Part shown: positions 1 to 9,855 of the stretch, one piece after another
Layout: the number at the start of each line of letters is the position of its first letter
Position numbering within the stretch: position 1 is the first letter of the stretch
DNA from: Branchiostoma floridae
Lineage: Eukaryota > Chordata > Leptocardii > Amphioxiformes > Branchiostomatidae
NCBI RefSeq assembly: GCF_000003815.2
Contig: NC_049988.1
Location: forward strand, 3,571,971 to 3,635,970
Direction of reading: 5' to 3'
DNA: 64,000 nt
The notes under the pieces: generated by a model
Told to the model about the DNA's origin: nothing
Seen by the model: only the letters and a program-made list of their open reading frames with translations
Databases searched by the model: none
Program-made: the position numbers and the translations under genes

Positions 1-2566
1 CCTGTTCATAGTTGCCAATGAGAGTTTTCCGTTTAATTTTGTCCTTTTTTCCACTCCACACAAAGTTAAAAAAGGCAGTATTTAGCTCCTTTAACACTAT
101 TGTTGGTGTTGGAAGAATGTTCATTACATATGTTACCTTTGCAGCTGCCAATGCCTTTACAATGGTTATTTTCCCAAATAAAGTAAGATTCCTTTGGCAC
201 CATGTATTGAGAACTGTTTTAACTTGTTTTACCTTGTCATCCCAGTTTAATTTCATTAGTTGTTCCTTGCTATGACCAAAATTTACACCAAGTGACTTAA
301 TTACAGAAGGCCATTGGATACCTGCTATTTCATCTTTTCTGTGTTTCCATATACCTAGCCACAGTCCTTTTGTTTTAGCTTTGTTTAAGTTGGGTCCAGC
401 CACATTAGAGAATGAGCTAAGGCACTCAAGTGTTTCATACAGTGAGTCTTCAGTGGACAAGAAAACAGTGGTATCATCTGCCACCTGGCACATCTTAATT
501 TCTGCTTCATCTACTGTGACACCTTTGATATTTTGGTTATTTTGTATGCTATAAAATAGGATCTCTGCTACAAGAAGAAACAGTAGCGCACTTAATGGGC
601 ATCCTTGTCTTATACCCCGCTGCAGTTGTATACTAGCGGCTTTCCAGCCATTGTTGATGACTGAGGCCAGACAGTCAGAATACATGATCTTTACCCAGTT
701 TACAAAATTTGGGCCAAAGTTAAATTTCTCTAATACCTTAAACATAAAATTGTGCTCCACACAATCAAATGCTTTCTCAAAATCTATGAATAGTACAATA
801 CCTGTCTTATTTTTGGAGTCACAGAAGTCAATTATATCTTGAATTAATCTAACATTTTGTCCTATGAAACGTCCTTTTATGTAAGCACACTGGTCCTTAT
901 TTATTAGATCTTTCAGGAGAGGTTTAATTCTATTTGCCATGACAAAAGCAAGTATCTTATAATCGGTATTTAAGAGGCTTATAGGTCTCCAATTGCTAAG
1001 TGATTCCATGTCTCCATTTTTGTGTATCAATCTTAGTAGGGCCTTTCTGAAGGAGGGTGGTAGTTTTCCTTCACTGAGTGCATTGCAAATAACAGAGTGC
1101 ACTAAAACTCCAATTGAAGGCCAGAACAGTTTGTAAAATTCAGGTGGAAGCCCATCAGGGCCAGGTGTTTTACCTTGTTTCATGCTTGTTACAGCTTCTT
1201 CACACTCATGTAATGTGATTGGTTTGTCACACTCCTGCTTTTCTTGTTCAGATAGTATGTTTGGAATATTCATAGATCCCAGGAAGTCTTCAATTTTGTC
1301 TTCGGGTACCTTTTTAGAGGAGTATAGAGTTTGATAAAAGCTTCTACACTCTTTTAATATCTCTGCTTGGTCATGTATTTTTTCATTGTCTCTCACTAGC
1401 GAGGTTATACAATTTTGACTTTGCTTCTTGTTTTCTAAGCTCAAAAAGTACTTGGATGGTCTTTCACCTTCTGCAATATATCTTGCTTTTGCTCTGATTT
1501 GTTGACCTTTGGCCTTTTCTAGGAGAATACTCTCCAGCTGCGTCTTAACACATTCATATTCAGCAAGAGTTTGAGGATTTAAATCCTTATCTATTTTCTC
1601 TTGTAGAGTTTCCAATTTATTTGTTGTTTCTTTTTCTAAGGTGTTTCTCTCTTTAGTTTTAAACTTTGACCATGCTATAGACAGCTCTTTGATCTTCATT
1701 TTGCATATTTCCCATATAAGTTCTGGTTTACACTGTTTGAATTCTATTTTGGTATCTTCTATAAGCCTTTCTATTTCGAGTTTATAGTTTGGATCGTTTA
1801 AAAGATTAACATTTAGTTTCCAGAATCCATTTCCTCTTGGTGTTTCCTTAACATGCATATCTATAAACACAGCATTGTGATCACTGCAAATACTGGCATA
1901 ATGGCCAGCTTCCATAACATCAGTCAAGGTGTTTTCAACCAACCAGTAATCTAGCCTTCGTGCAGTTGTTTTTCTTCTCCAAGTGAAACTTTTCAGTGTG
2001 GGATGCATGTGCCGAAATATATCTTGTAGGTTGAAATGGGCACAAAGGTCCCTTACGGCCTGATTTTTGTCAATTGTCGCCAGGGACCCACCAAGAAGGT
2101 CCATATTTTGGTCAAGTATGGAGTTGAAATCACCTCCAACCAACATTGTGTATAAATTCCAGTCATGTAACCATTCTTGAATGTCATAGAAGAAAGTTCT
2201 TCTCTGTCTTTGATCGTTTGGTGCATATAAACATAGTAGGGTATATTTTTCCTGGTACAATTTGAAATTCACAACAATTTTCCTTCCTTCAGTGTCAATT
2301 TTTTGTTCTAGAATTTCTACAGGCAGTTTACTGTCAAATAGAATGCTTACACCCCTACTATGGTTTGTACCAAAAGAGTGGATGGTTTTACCACCCCATT
2401 GTTTATCTATAGTATGTATTATATCCTTTGTCAGATAAGTTTCCTGTAAAAGGCATATGTCAGTCTTCTTCTTTTTTAACCAAGTTAAAATTTTTAGTCT
2501 TTTATTGTATGATCTGATTCCTCTACAATTGAAGGAGATCAGCTTCATGTTTCTGTGTGTCATCAT
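1..2566 (-). CDS. LINE ORF2: endonuclease plus reverse transcriptase (partial)
   Basis: An uninterrupted minus-strand frame of about 855 codons that leaves the window, checked codon by codon for stops over most of its length. It starts at the first of three ATGs (2566, 2563, 2548), directly after an in-frame TAG. The N-terminal third is an exonuclease/endonuclease/phosphatase domain: it opens KLISFNCRGIRS, then LLQETYL, LVGGDFNS, RRLDYWLV and SDHNAVF. The reverse transcriptase follows, with GPDGLPPEFYK, the motif-A block IDFEKAFDCVEH, RQGCPLSALLF and the catalytic VADDTTVF. The protein nicks target DNA and copies its own RNA there. Family to L1/Tx1 level is firm; the exact clade is inferred. 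Confidence 0.88.
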   Translation of the reverse strand, partial: MMTHRNMKLISFNCRGIRSYNKRLKILTWLKKKKTDICLLQETYLTKDIIHTIDKQWGGKTIHSFGTNHSRGVSILFDSKLPVEILEQKIDTEGRKIVVNFKLYQEKYTLLCLYAPNDQRQRRTFFYDIQEWLHDWNLYTMLVGGDFNSILDQNMDLLGGSLATIDKNQAVRDLCAHFNLQDIFRHMHPTLKSFTWRRKTTARRLDYWLVENTLTDVMEAGHYASICSDHNAVFIDMHVKETPRGNGFWKLNVNLLNDPNYKLEIERLIEDTKIEFKQCKPELIWEICKMKIKELSIAWSKFKTKERNTLEKETTNKLETLQEKIDKDLNPQTLAEYECVKTQLESILLEKAKGQQIRAKARYIAEGERPSKYFLSLENKKQSQNCITSLVRDNEKIHDQAEILKECRSFYQTLYSSKKVPEDKIEDFLGSMNIPNILSEQEKQECDKPITLHECEEAVTSMKQGKTPGPDGLPPEFYKLFWPSIGVLVHSVICNALSEGKLPPSFRKALLRLIHKNGDMESLSNWRPISLLNTDYKILAFVMANRIKPLLKDLINKDQCAYIKGRFIGQNVRLIQDIIDFCDSKNKTGIVLFIDFEKAFDCVEHNFMFKVLEKFNFGPNFVNWVKIMYSDCLASVINNGWKAASIQLQRGIRQGCPLSALLFLLVAEILFYSIQNNQNIKGVTVDEAEIKMCQVADDTTVFLSTEDSLYETLECLSSFSNVAGPNLNKAKTKGLWLGIWKHRKDEIAGIQWPSVIKSLGVNFGHSKEQLMKLNWDDKVKQVKTVLNTWCQRNLTLFGKITIVKALAAAKVTYVMNILPTPTIVLKELNTAFFNFVWSGKKDKIKRKTLIGNYEQ

Positions 2567-2665
2567 CTAAGCGAGGGATTGTGTGGATTTGAGAGGGAAG
2601 TATCTGACAAGATATAAAGCATACTCATATGAGATACATGTACATGTGTAAGATATAAAGTATAC

Positions 2666-3811
2666 TTATGTGTTTTTTCTCCTCTTTGATGACTTACTCT
2701 TTGCACTTTGTTTTGTTTCAGTTTTTCTCTGTTCTTTTAGCCACATCTCGATTGATGGCTGTGCTGAGTCACGTTCCAGGGAGTTGTTGCTAGAGTTATT
2801 GTCCACTTTGTCCTGTTCGGTGTGTTGCTCTACTTGCCGGTTGTTGACACGGCTGTGGCTTCTGCTCCTTGTAGGGTACTCCTTTCTTCCCTGCGACCTG
2901 GTGTCTGCTCGTCCTGGTTGACTGTTCTGATTGTTCGGAACAAGTTCTCCATTTGTCTCGTCCATGTCAGAGGTCTCGTCTCCTGTATCACTATCTTGCT
3001 CCTGCTCAGGTTCCTGCCCTGGAGCAGCAGTGTTCTTTCCTGTGTTGTCAGTGCGTGTGTCTGGCAGACTGGTAGTGTCGGTGACTTCTCCATCCAAATC
3101 ACAATTTGGGTCACCTCTCCTGTGACCAGGCTTCCTACACTGCAGACAGACTACCTCATTTTCACAGGTGCTTCTGTGGTGCCCTTCCAGTAGGCAGTTG
3201 CTGCATTTTTGTGCTCTAGCACGATTGGCCTCTTTCTGCTCTCTGTGGTAGAACTCAGCCACAAAAAGTCCTACGGACATCTTGGGAGGGAGAGGTGTGC
3301 TAGGCTTCTCGATATAGACAAATCTTCTGCCCGTCAGAAAGCGTGTTAGCTTACCCTCCTTATTCCGAGCTCTCTCATCAATGACACGGCTCAGTAGCTT
3401 GTAGCCTCTTGTGCTGAGAGTTTTCCCTATTTCTTCGTTGTCATACGATAATGGTATGTTACTCACAATCACTCTGGTAGTTGCAGTCCCTGGCCTCACG
3501 ACGAAGGGGTTCTTCTGTAGCAGTGAGGCCTCTTGTTCCCTGAGTGTGATAGTACCTGCTTGGATTAAGCTCAGGCGGTCTTGGTTGGTGCGTGGGTACA
3601 GACGCCAGTGTGTTCTGCCCTTGCCCTGAGGTTGCGCTCCTACAACTGTGACAGGTCCTGAAACCTCCTCAGCCGCAAGACAGATCTCTACACATGATAG
3701 TGCCTCGGCGTCCGCTCCGATGTATACGTCGGAAACCTGCACAAACAGTGGCTCGACTCTCTCTGGTTGGTTTTGCTGGTGATGGTGGGAGGGGGGCCCC
3801 CGCGCCGCCAT
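2666..3811 (-). CDS. LINE ORF1: zinc-knuckle nucleic-acid-binding protein
   Basis: A 381-residue protein encoded just upstream of ORF2. Residues about 110-190 (RVIVSNIPLSYDNEEIGKTL onward) resemble an RRM-like fold. Two CCHC knuckles follow: C203-x2-C-x4-H-x4-C216 and C222-x2-C-x4-H-x6-C237. The C-terminal third is acidic, then Arg/Ser/Lys rich and probably disordered. Tx1-type ORF1 proteins coat the element RNA and act as chaperones in the retrotransposition complex. The start at 3811 is the first ATG after the GC-rich leader and gives an alanine-rich N terminus. A shorter start is possible but nothing suggests it. The frame is intact, in keeping with a recently active element. Confidence 0.8.
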   Translation of the reverse strand: MAARGPPSHHHQQNQPERVEPLFVQVSDVYIGADAEALSCVEICLAAEEVSGPVTVVGAQPQGKGRTHWRLYPRTNQDRLSLIQAGTITLREQEASLLQKNPFVVRPGTATTRVIVSNIPLSYDNEEIGKTLSTRGYKLLSRVIDERARNKEGKLTRFLTGRRFVYIEKPSTPLPPKMSVGLFVAEFYHREQKEANRARAQKCSNCLLEGHHRSTCENEVVCLQCRKPGHRRGDPNCDLDGEVTDTTSLPDTRTDNTGKNTAAPGQEPEQEQDSDTGDETSDMDETNGELVPNNQNSQPGRADTRSQGRKEYPTRSRSHSRVNNRQVEQHTEQDKVDNNSSNNSLERDSAQPSIEMWLKEQRKTETKQSAKSKSSKRRKNT

Positions 3812-4524
3812 GTTGGATGCGTTTTTGATCCGGATTTCCGTTTCAAAAAGCTATAGTTCCGGCTTCTCATACGTTTTCCAGGGACTCTGCAACTCACCAG
3901 TGTACACTCTCACAATTTTGTTCCTCGTAAGCTTGCAAACAGCTCAGATTTCCACAAACAATATCAGATATCTGGAGCTCGAGCAAAAATCAAACCTTCT
4001 TCCACAGCGCATGCGCACTTCCATACAAATTCATAGTTCTAGTGAGTTTAGATATAGACAAACATTTGATTGTAGAACTACATATCTGTTTTCACATTTT
4101 CACCATCACAAAGAAGCAAGGATATTATTAAAGTAGAATTTACATTTTCTTTTGCTAGCTCGACAATGTTTACAGTCACATGTATAAACTATTCTTATGC
4201 TATGACGTGTACGTAGCCTAGTGGTATTATGTACAATAAAGGTCTTCATTCATTTATTAGATAAAAACTATATGTAGTAACATTCTACGTGGCTTTTCGA
4301 ACCTTTCTTTCCTATACATAGAACCTGTACAGTAATATATTCTTACCTGTGAAACCACTTGGTCGACAACGTTAGCGATATTGTACGGTTTTTAGTGCAG
4401 GGTCGACATGGAGTAACTTCTGCCTGAAATGTTGTTCAACCACTTTCTTGGGCGCATCTAAAATGTCAATGTCTCACCTATGACATGTAGGCCGCCATAA
4501 ACAAAGTCACAGCTAGCTTGCTTG
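3812..4524. other. Non-coding stretch with a LINE 3' tail
   Basis: Leader of the Tx1-like LINE to the left, then a plus-strand 3' tail at about 4188-4256 (TGTACAATAAAGGTC followed by CATTCATTTATT). The same tail type ends the LINE relics at 17640 and 53275. The rest shows no convincing coding potential. Confidence 0.5.
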
Positions 4525-4554
4525 TACCCCTGTCACATTATCTTATTCAATTTC

Positions 4555-4627
4555 AAACAACTCAACAATGCACGTCAAACGTGGTGGAAGACGAGACACA
4601 TTTTATGTCAAATTGCTCTTTCTATAA
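4555..4627 (+). pseudogene. LINE ORF2 C-terminal fragment, left half
   Basis: A plus-strand frame reads VEDETHFMSNCSFY. This matches the cysteine/histidine C-terminal block of the intact relative at 43138-45102 (VEDEIHFISNC). The frame breaks at 4627, where the 3.4 kb transposon begins, and resumes at 8017 with QERKELFKEA. It is therefore one LINE copy split by a later insertion. Confidence 0.75.
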
Positions 4628-7600
4628 CTAGAAAGGCCGACATTTGCTTAAGAGCCAATACAGCATATTTCAGCCATACCCCTTCCCACGCAACATTGGA
4701 CTGTTCCAAATCACCCCTGCGCAAAAATGGAACATCCTCTTAACAGTACATTATCCCCCAAAGAGGACTGGTATTGTGAATTGATTCCAGGTAAAAACAG
4801 AGCTTGCTTCTATTTTTCAGAAAATGACAATAATCACACCTTCCATTCAGAAAATTTTCATCATGACTGAAAATTGTTGAATGACTTCATGTAATGTTAT
4901 TAACAATTTTCAGTACGATAACTAGGTGTAAGTTTAAAAAAGTATAAGCTCCTTGTGATGTGGGTACATTTATTATTGCAGTGAACTTTTCTTATTCAAG
5001 TAGGGCATACGATTTAATAATTATCAAGCAGGTGCAGGTACTGTAGGAGCGTTTGTTTTCTGCTGTAAAACTGTTAAACTGTTTTACTTTGTATGCAATC
5101 AGCCATCGAGCCTATTCTTATTTTAGTTTAACAACTTCCTGCCAGACCCGGAAGATACGATTGAACCTTGTTCGAGGATTTATTTTCGTCTGTCTGGTCA
5201 GTCTGTTCATACCCTGGCGCTGAGAGTGTTTTATTGGGCTGAAACTCTGGCAGTTTAAAGTTACTTACAATTTAAATGTTCAAAGTTTATGTCAAACAAC
5301 AACAGCACTAGGAACACATACATTTGCTCTGGAGAAAATACAGCAGTTTTCGCAAGTTCCAGTCCAGTGATAGAAATGTGGCCACTATAGACAGGTGGTC
5401 ACTATAGAGAAAAATGCTGATCTATTGACTAGGAGCCATACGTTACACATGATTTCAGTACACTGATCATTAATCATATAAACATTGCACAGGTAAGCCA
5501 ATTGTTTAGATGTACAATTAAGTTCAAATAATTCTGAAGAGAAATATTGATGAGAAAATAATCATTCTCGCCACTGTCTAACTTATAATTACGTATCAAA
5601 ACTAAACGAAGATTTTCTAACTAACGCACCTTTCGCCGACTTCTTCAAAGGACCGCCGGCTATCAATCAAACACGGCTGTTGATTAGACTTAGAGTTTCA
5701 AACAGTCATGTGCTGTGTGCCAGTTGACAGCGAACTTCATGCTACGTGATGTTTTACATTGCTTGGACCTTCTTTCCTACAGCGGTGCTTCTACAAAATA
5801 TTTAGACTGTAACACTGAGTCCCACATGTTTTATAGAATAGAATTTGACACAGAACAGCGTTTTTTGCTGGGTATTTTTCTTGAAACATGTCCGTGGGAA
5901 TATCAGCGAGGCGGCGACGTAGGGATATCAGACCGTCAACAAAAGTCGCACGGCGGCTAACGGCGCAGCGAAGATACTAGCGCTATAAATAAGCGCTTCA
6001 ACTAAGGATGGCAACCCGTACAATATTTTTGTATACTGTTGAGCTAAGTTAAGTTTGTTGTTTATGAGGTTTTAGTTGTCTTTGAAGCTTTGACCCGAAA
6101 TATTTTAAAGTCAAACTGCTGAAGAGAAGTAAGTGACTGCTACGATTATCGTAGATATGGCCCTAAAAAAACTGATAAAAGAAGCCTTCTCAATAGTCTA
6201 AAATGCAAGAGCTTCCGGGGGGGCTTCGCCCACCTGGGTCCCCCCACAGTGGCCCTGCCCCTGGACCCCGCCAGGGACATTCGGCGGCCCCCGGACCCCT
6301 GTCCGACGCTTTGAAAAAATCCTGGCGAGAAGTCTGTACGGCCTGAGTCTTCAAGTTAACGTATTGTGTGGTCCCGCTTATGAATATTAATTAGCCTTCG
6401 CTTTCCTCTTCGCTGATTGGCTGAACCATTAATTGAATTAACTCTTCCTGCCGGCTAGACGCAGGTGCAGATGTCGGCTCTGTGGGGTGAACGTCCGAAA
6501 GGTCATGGCATGGAGAACGAAAGAAAACCAATTTCCCCTAAAACAGTGCTGTAATTAAGCCTTTTACAGTACTTTATGCCAAAAATTTTACTTGGATCAT
6601 TTTACCAACTATCTTATGCCTATCTATACCAAATGTTACTCATACCAGGGTACAGGGGTGCAAAATATACCGTTATAAGACCGTCAACAACAGTCGCACG
6701 GAGCTAACAGCGCAGCGAGAATACCATCGCTAGCGTTTCAACTTCGGATAACAAGTTATAAGTACTGTTGAACTCAGTAACGTTAAAGTTTGTTTTTAGT
6801 TGCCTTTGACGGTTTGACCTGAAATAGTGTTACGCTAAACTCCTGAAGAGAAGTTAAGTGACTGCTGCGATTATCATAGATATGCCCCTAAGAACTGATA
6901 CAATATAAAGCCTTCTGAATAGTCTAAAATGCTAGAGCCTTAGGCGGGCTTCGCTCCCCCTGGCGGGAACACTGCTATATACGGGATCATGAGGCCCCAC
7001 TTATGAATATTAATTAGCCTTTGGCCTCCTCTTCGCTGATTAGCTAGGTCTTTGATTCAATTAACTCTCCGGCTGACGCGCACAGGTGTGGCTCTGTGCG
7101 GGGTCACGGAAGGTCACGTCAGGAGGCCAAAAGAAAACAAATTTCCCCTCAGAAAAGTGCCACAATTAATCATTTTAAAGTTGTTTATGTCAAAAATTTT
7201 ACTTGAATCTTGTTACCAAGTATATAATGCCTATCTATACCAAATTTCAGGTCATTTAATTGTAATACCAGGGTACAGGAGCCAAAAGTGTCCTTTTTTG
7301 GTCAAAAATTGGCCAAAAATCGCAAAAATAAGCATTTTGTTGCACTGTACACCAAAAGTGTTATTGAATTTATATGGGGGCATTATCAAGGCACATCTGT
7401 GTCAAATTTCAGCTCATTCGGTTGCAATACCAAGGTACAGGAGCCAAAAGTGTCCTTTTTTGGTCAAAAATTGGTCAAAAAATCGCAAAAATAAGCATTT
7501 TGTTGTACTGTACCCCAAAAGTGTTATTGAATTTATATGGGGGCATTGTCAAGGCACATCTCTGTCAAATTTCAGCTCATTCGGTTGCAATACCAAGGTA

Positions 7601-8012
7601 CAGGAGCCAAAAGTGTCCTTTTTTGGTCAAAAATTGGTAAAAAAATCGCAAAAATAAGCATTTTGTTGTAATGTACACCAAAAGTGTTATCGACTTTATA
7701 TGGGGGCATTATCAAGGCACATCTCTGTCAAATTTCAGCTCATTTGGTTGTAATACCAGGGTACAGGGGCCAAAATATACAGTTTTGGTCTAAAATTGAC
7801 AAAAAAATCTCAATAAAATCATTTTAGAGGCAGATATGACAAAACAGAGAAAAAAGCATCAAGGTATTGGCCCATTCTACCCTTGTGCCAAATTTCAGGT
7901 CATTCGGTCCAGGAACGGCGGAGATGAATCACTTTGAAGATTTGACAGGAGAAAGAAGAAAGAAGAAACATTACGAATACAATATATTTCACCATACTAT
8001 GTATGGCTGAAA
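4628..8012 (+). mobile_element. Non-autonomous transposon, left copy (3.4 kb, TSD TATAA)
   Basis: The boundaries follow from the split LINE on either side: TATAA at 4623-4627 and again at 8013-8017, present once in the reconstructed LINE. The element starts CTAGAAAGGCCGACATTTGC and ends GTATGGCTGAAA. TTTCAGCCATAC, the reverse complement of that end, also occurs about 42 bases inside the left end, so the termini are only partly inverted repeats. There is no transposase frame. Inside are a segment with GTGGCCACTATAG motifs, two diverged units (about 5900-6670 and 6675-7270) sharing promoter-like and GC-rich blocks, and a 163-bp tandem array. A second copy lies inverted at 55092-60822. The superfamily is not recognised; a 5-bp duplication limits the options. 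Confidence 0.72.
7230..7800 (+). repeat. 163-bp tandem repeat inside the transposon
   Basis: About four copies with a period of 162-163 bp (repeat anchors at 7291, 7453 and 7616, then a diverged one near 7780). Each carries a T-rich TTTTTTGGTCAAAAATTGG block, a block around TTATATGGGGGCATTATC, and a block around TTCAGCTCATTCGGTTG. Long open frames across this array are products of the periodicity, not genes. Confidence 0.85.
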
Positions 8013-8312
8013 TATAATCAAGAAAGAAAAGAGCTGTTCAAAGAAGCCATCAAATTCCATCCAAACTTTCTCACATTCACTGACAAAAAGAAAGCAGTTC
8101 ACCTTTTAACATCACTAAACCCACACATAATAGAAAAAGTGGGATCTTTCGTCTTCCACTGTCTTCGAAAAAGGAGTCGAACCCAATAACCCAGGATCTA
8201 GAGTTAGCTTTTATTAGTTTTAGACCAGAGTAGACACTTGTGTTATTGTATTTTACACTGTTTGAATCTATGTTACCTGCAATTAGCCCACGGGCAAGAA
8301 TTTGCAATAACT
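8013..8312 (+). pseudogene. LINE ORF2 C-terminal fragment, right half, and 3' UTR
   Basis: Continuation of the LINE split by the transposon. The frame reads QERKELFKEAIKFHPNF and ends FVFHCLRKRSRTQ then TAA at about 8190. It is homologous to the last residues of the LINE protein at 43138-45102 (FVFHCFQKRSQ). The following 3' UTR contains GCAATTAGCCCACGGGCAAG, also shared with that element's tail near 43000. The copy is dead: only the 3' end is present. Confidence 0.75.
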
Positions 8313-8407
8313 TGATTATACAATATCCACGATCTTCGGGCGTATCGATGGAAGATCGGCCGTATTTGATATCGATAGAGGGTTGCGCGTATTTTTCACC
8401 TGAAAAC

Positions 8408-8545
8408 CGCCCCTGTCACATATAAGCCATACTTTGTACCCTTGTACAATTGTTGTTGTGCAATAAAGTTATCATTTTAAGCGAGGCTCGGGCGATTGCC
8501 GCAGAATCGTCTTCCGATCGATTTTCGTCAAATGTGACAGGGGTA
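8408..8545. repeat. Short inverted-terminal element (MITE-like)
   Basis: CCCCTGTCACAT at 8408 and its reverse complement ATGTGACAGGGG at 8532-8543 bound about 136 bp with no coding potential. A further TACCCCTGTCACATT lies at 4525, pairing perfectly with AATGTGACAGGGGTA at 8531-8545. No clear target duplication was seen. Confidence 0.45.
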
Positions 8546-8953
8546 TTACGAGTGAAGCCGACATTGTGTGTTCTTTGAGGGTGCAAATTGAATTCCTATT
8601 TTTATGAATTTATAAAAAGATACTATGTGCTATAGACCATACAGGTAATCATACAGTGCATGTTTTCTGGAATCCAGTTGCACATGTTATGAGTAATACG
8701 CTGGTGTCATACAGCAACTGAAGTATAAACATACATGCAAACGTTACCAAAACACCACCTGCTTAGCAAAGATACTGAATATCAATGTAGAACAATGTGT
8801 CTGTAAGCAATCTACTAATCTACGACCCAACCCTGAAAAAAACACGCAAGATCGTAATTTGGGCTCATAGATATCTGCACACAGATTGGCATAAACCTAG
8901 ATATTTTAGTCCATACGGAAGCTATCGTATTGCATTCATAATACATACATATA

Positions 8954-9160
8954 CAGTCAAACCTGTATTAGGGGCCACCTGTACAGTCAAACCTGTCTAT
9001 AGTGGCCACTCAAGGGACAGGACAAATAAGGCCACTATAGGCAGGTGGCCTCTGTATAGAGGTGGCAACTTGTAGATAAAATACCCAAGGGACCGACAAA
9101 AAGTGGCCACTATGGGCAGGTGGCCCCTCTGTAGAGGTGGCCCCTAATACAGGTTTGACT
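8954..9160. repeat. MITE with AGTCAAACCTGTATTAGG termini
   Basis: About 205 bp whose ends are inverted repeats of some 26 bp (AGTCAAACCTGTATTAGG at the left, CCTAATACAGGTTTGACT at the right). Inside, GTGGCCACTATAG-type motifs recur several times, and a second start-like copy lies at about 8980. Similar GTGGCCACTATAG blocks occur in the 3.4 kb transposon near 5380. Intergenic, downstream of the LRR receptor gene. Confidence 0.7.
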
Positions 9161-9855
9161 TTATATACAAACTTATATACATATATTTACATATCAGTAT
9201 TTTTTCCTTTGAAAACCAATCTATCATACCATACATATGTATATATGTAAATACCCCAGCTAACATACGTTCCTGGGTGCAAGATAACCTATGACCCTTT
9301 TTATCGCAGCTAAGTATTGGTAATGGGTATTACGACATTCGCCATAAACCCCACAAAAATCCAAAAGGTGCAAGAAGTAAAAAAAAAATGGTTAATCCTC
9401 TACACTTGAAATATAGGTTGGAAGGTGGCATTTGTATGTTGTAGGGATTTTGCACTGGCCCGAATGGCATTAAGGGCGAAACAATTTACATGTTACACAG
9501 CAAATCTAAACTTGAGAGATGTTCATGTAGCTCAAAAATTGTTCACAGGAAAGTATCGGTTTAATGCCGACCGAGGCTTCTCATTTGGTGATGCACCCAT
9601 CTTTTGAAAGGGAAGAGAATGAGGGTCAGCTATAGGAGGAGGTGCCTTGAGCAAGTTAAAGGGATAGGAACTTCTCTCTATATGTACCCTGCTACTTAAA
9701 CAGCAAGCAAAATTGCTGCCCTGTGTTCCAATAGGCACTACATAAAGTCATCTAAGAATTTAAGATAAATAACCGAAGGATGAACTGATTGATGTACAGC
9801 ACCAGTATCTACGGAATCTGATGTTCTTTGATGATTCGGCCATTTCAGATAGAGT
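9161..9855. other. Intergenic, 3' side of the LRR gene
   Basis: I see no gene here. Two overlapping open frames of 60-68 codons lack any recognisable motif. The 3' UTR of the minus-strand LRR gene presumably lies in the right part. Confidence 0.4.

Larger units (their letters stand above)
1..3811 (-). mobile_element. Tx1/L1-like LINE, two ORFs, 3' end outside window
   Basis: A non-LTR retrotransposon read right to left. ORF1 (3811 to 2666) is a zinc-knuckle RNA-binding protein, and after a gap of about 100 bases ORF2 (from 2566) encodes endonuclease and reverse transcriptase. The two-ORF plan with CCHC knuckles in ORF1 and an apurinic-type endonuclease in ORF2 is typical of the Tx1 branch of the L1 group. 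Both frames are open as far as they can be followed, so this looks like a young copy. The 5' UTR is upstream of 3811 but its start is not clear; by about 4190 other repeat sequence begins. The 3' UTR, tail and target duplication lie beyond position 1. Confidence 0.85.

Noticed and set aside
2670-3193. Plus-strand frames of 64-123 codons
   Set aside because: Shadows of LINE ORF1 on the opposite strand.
7052-7657. 201-codon plus-strand open frame
   Set aside because: It is the translation of the 163-bp tandem repeat; the protein repeats with the same period in all frames.
7230-7800. CRISPR-like array
   Set aside because: Units of 163 bp are contiguous with no unique spacers, in animal DNA.
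4628-8012. Helitron, because one end reads CTAG
   Set aside because: Helitrons insert between A and T without target duplication and have a TC 5' end. Here there is a 5-bp duplication and no such end.
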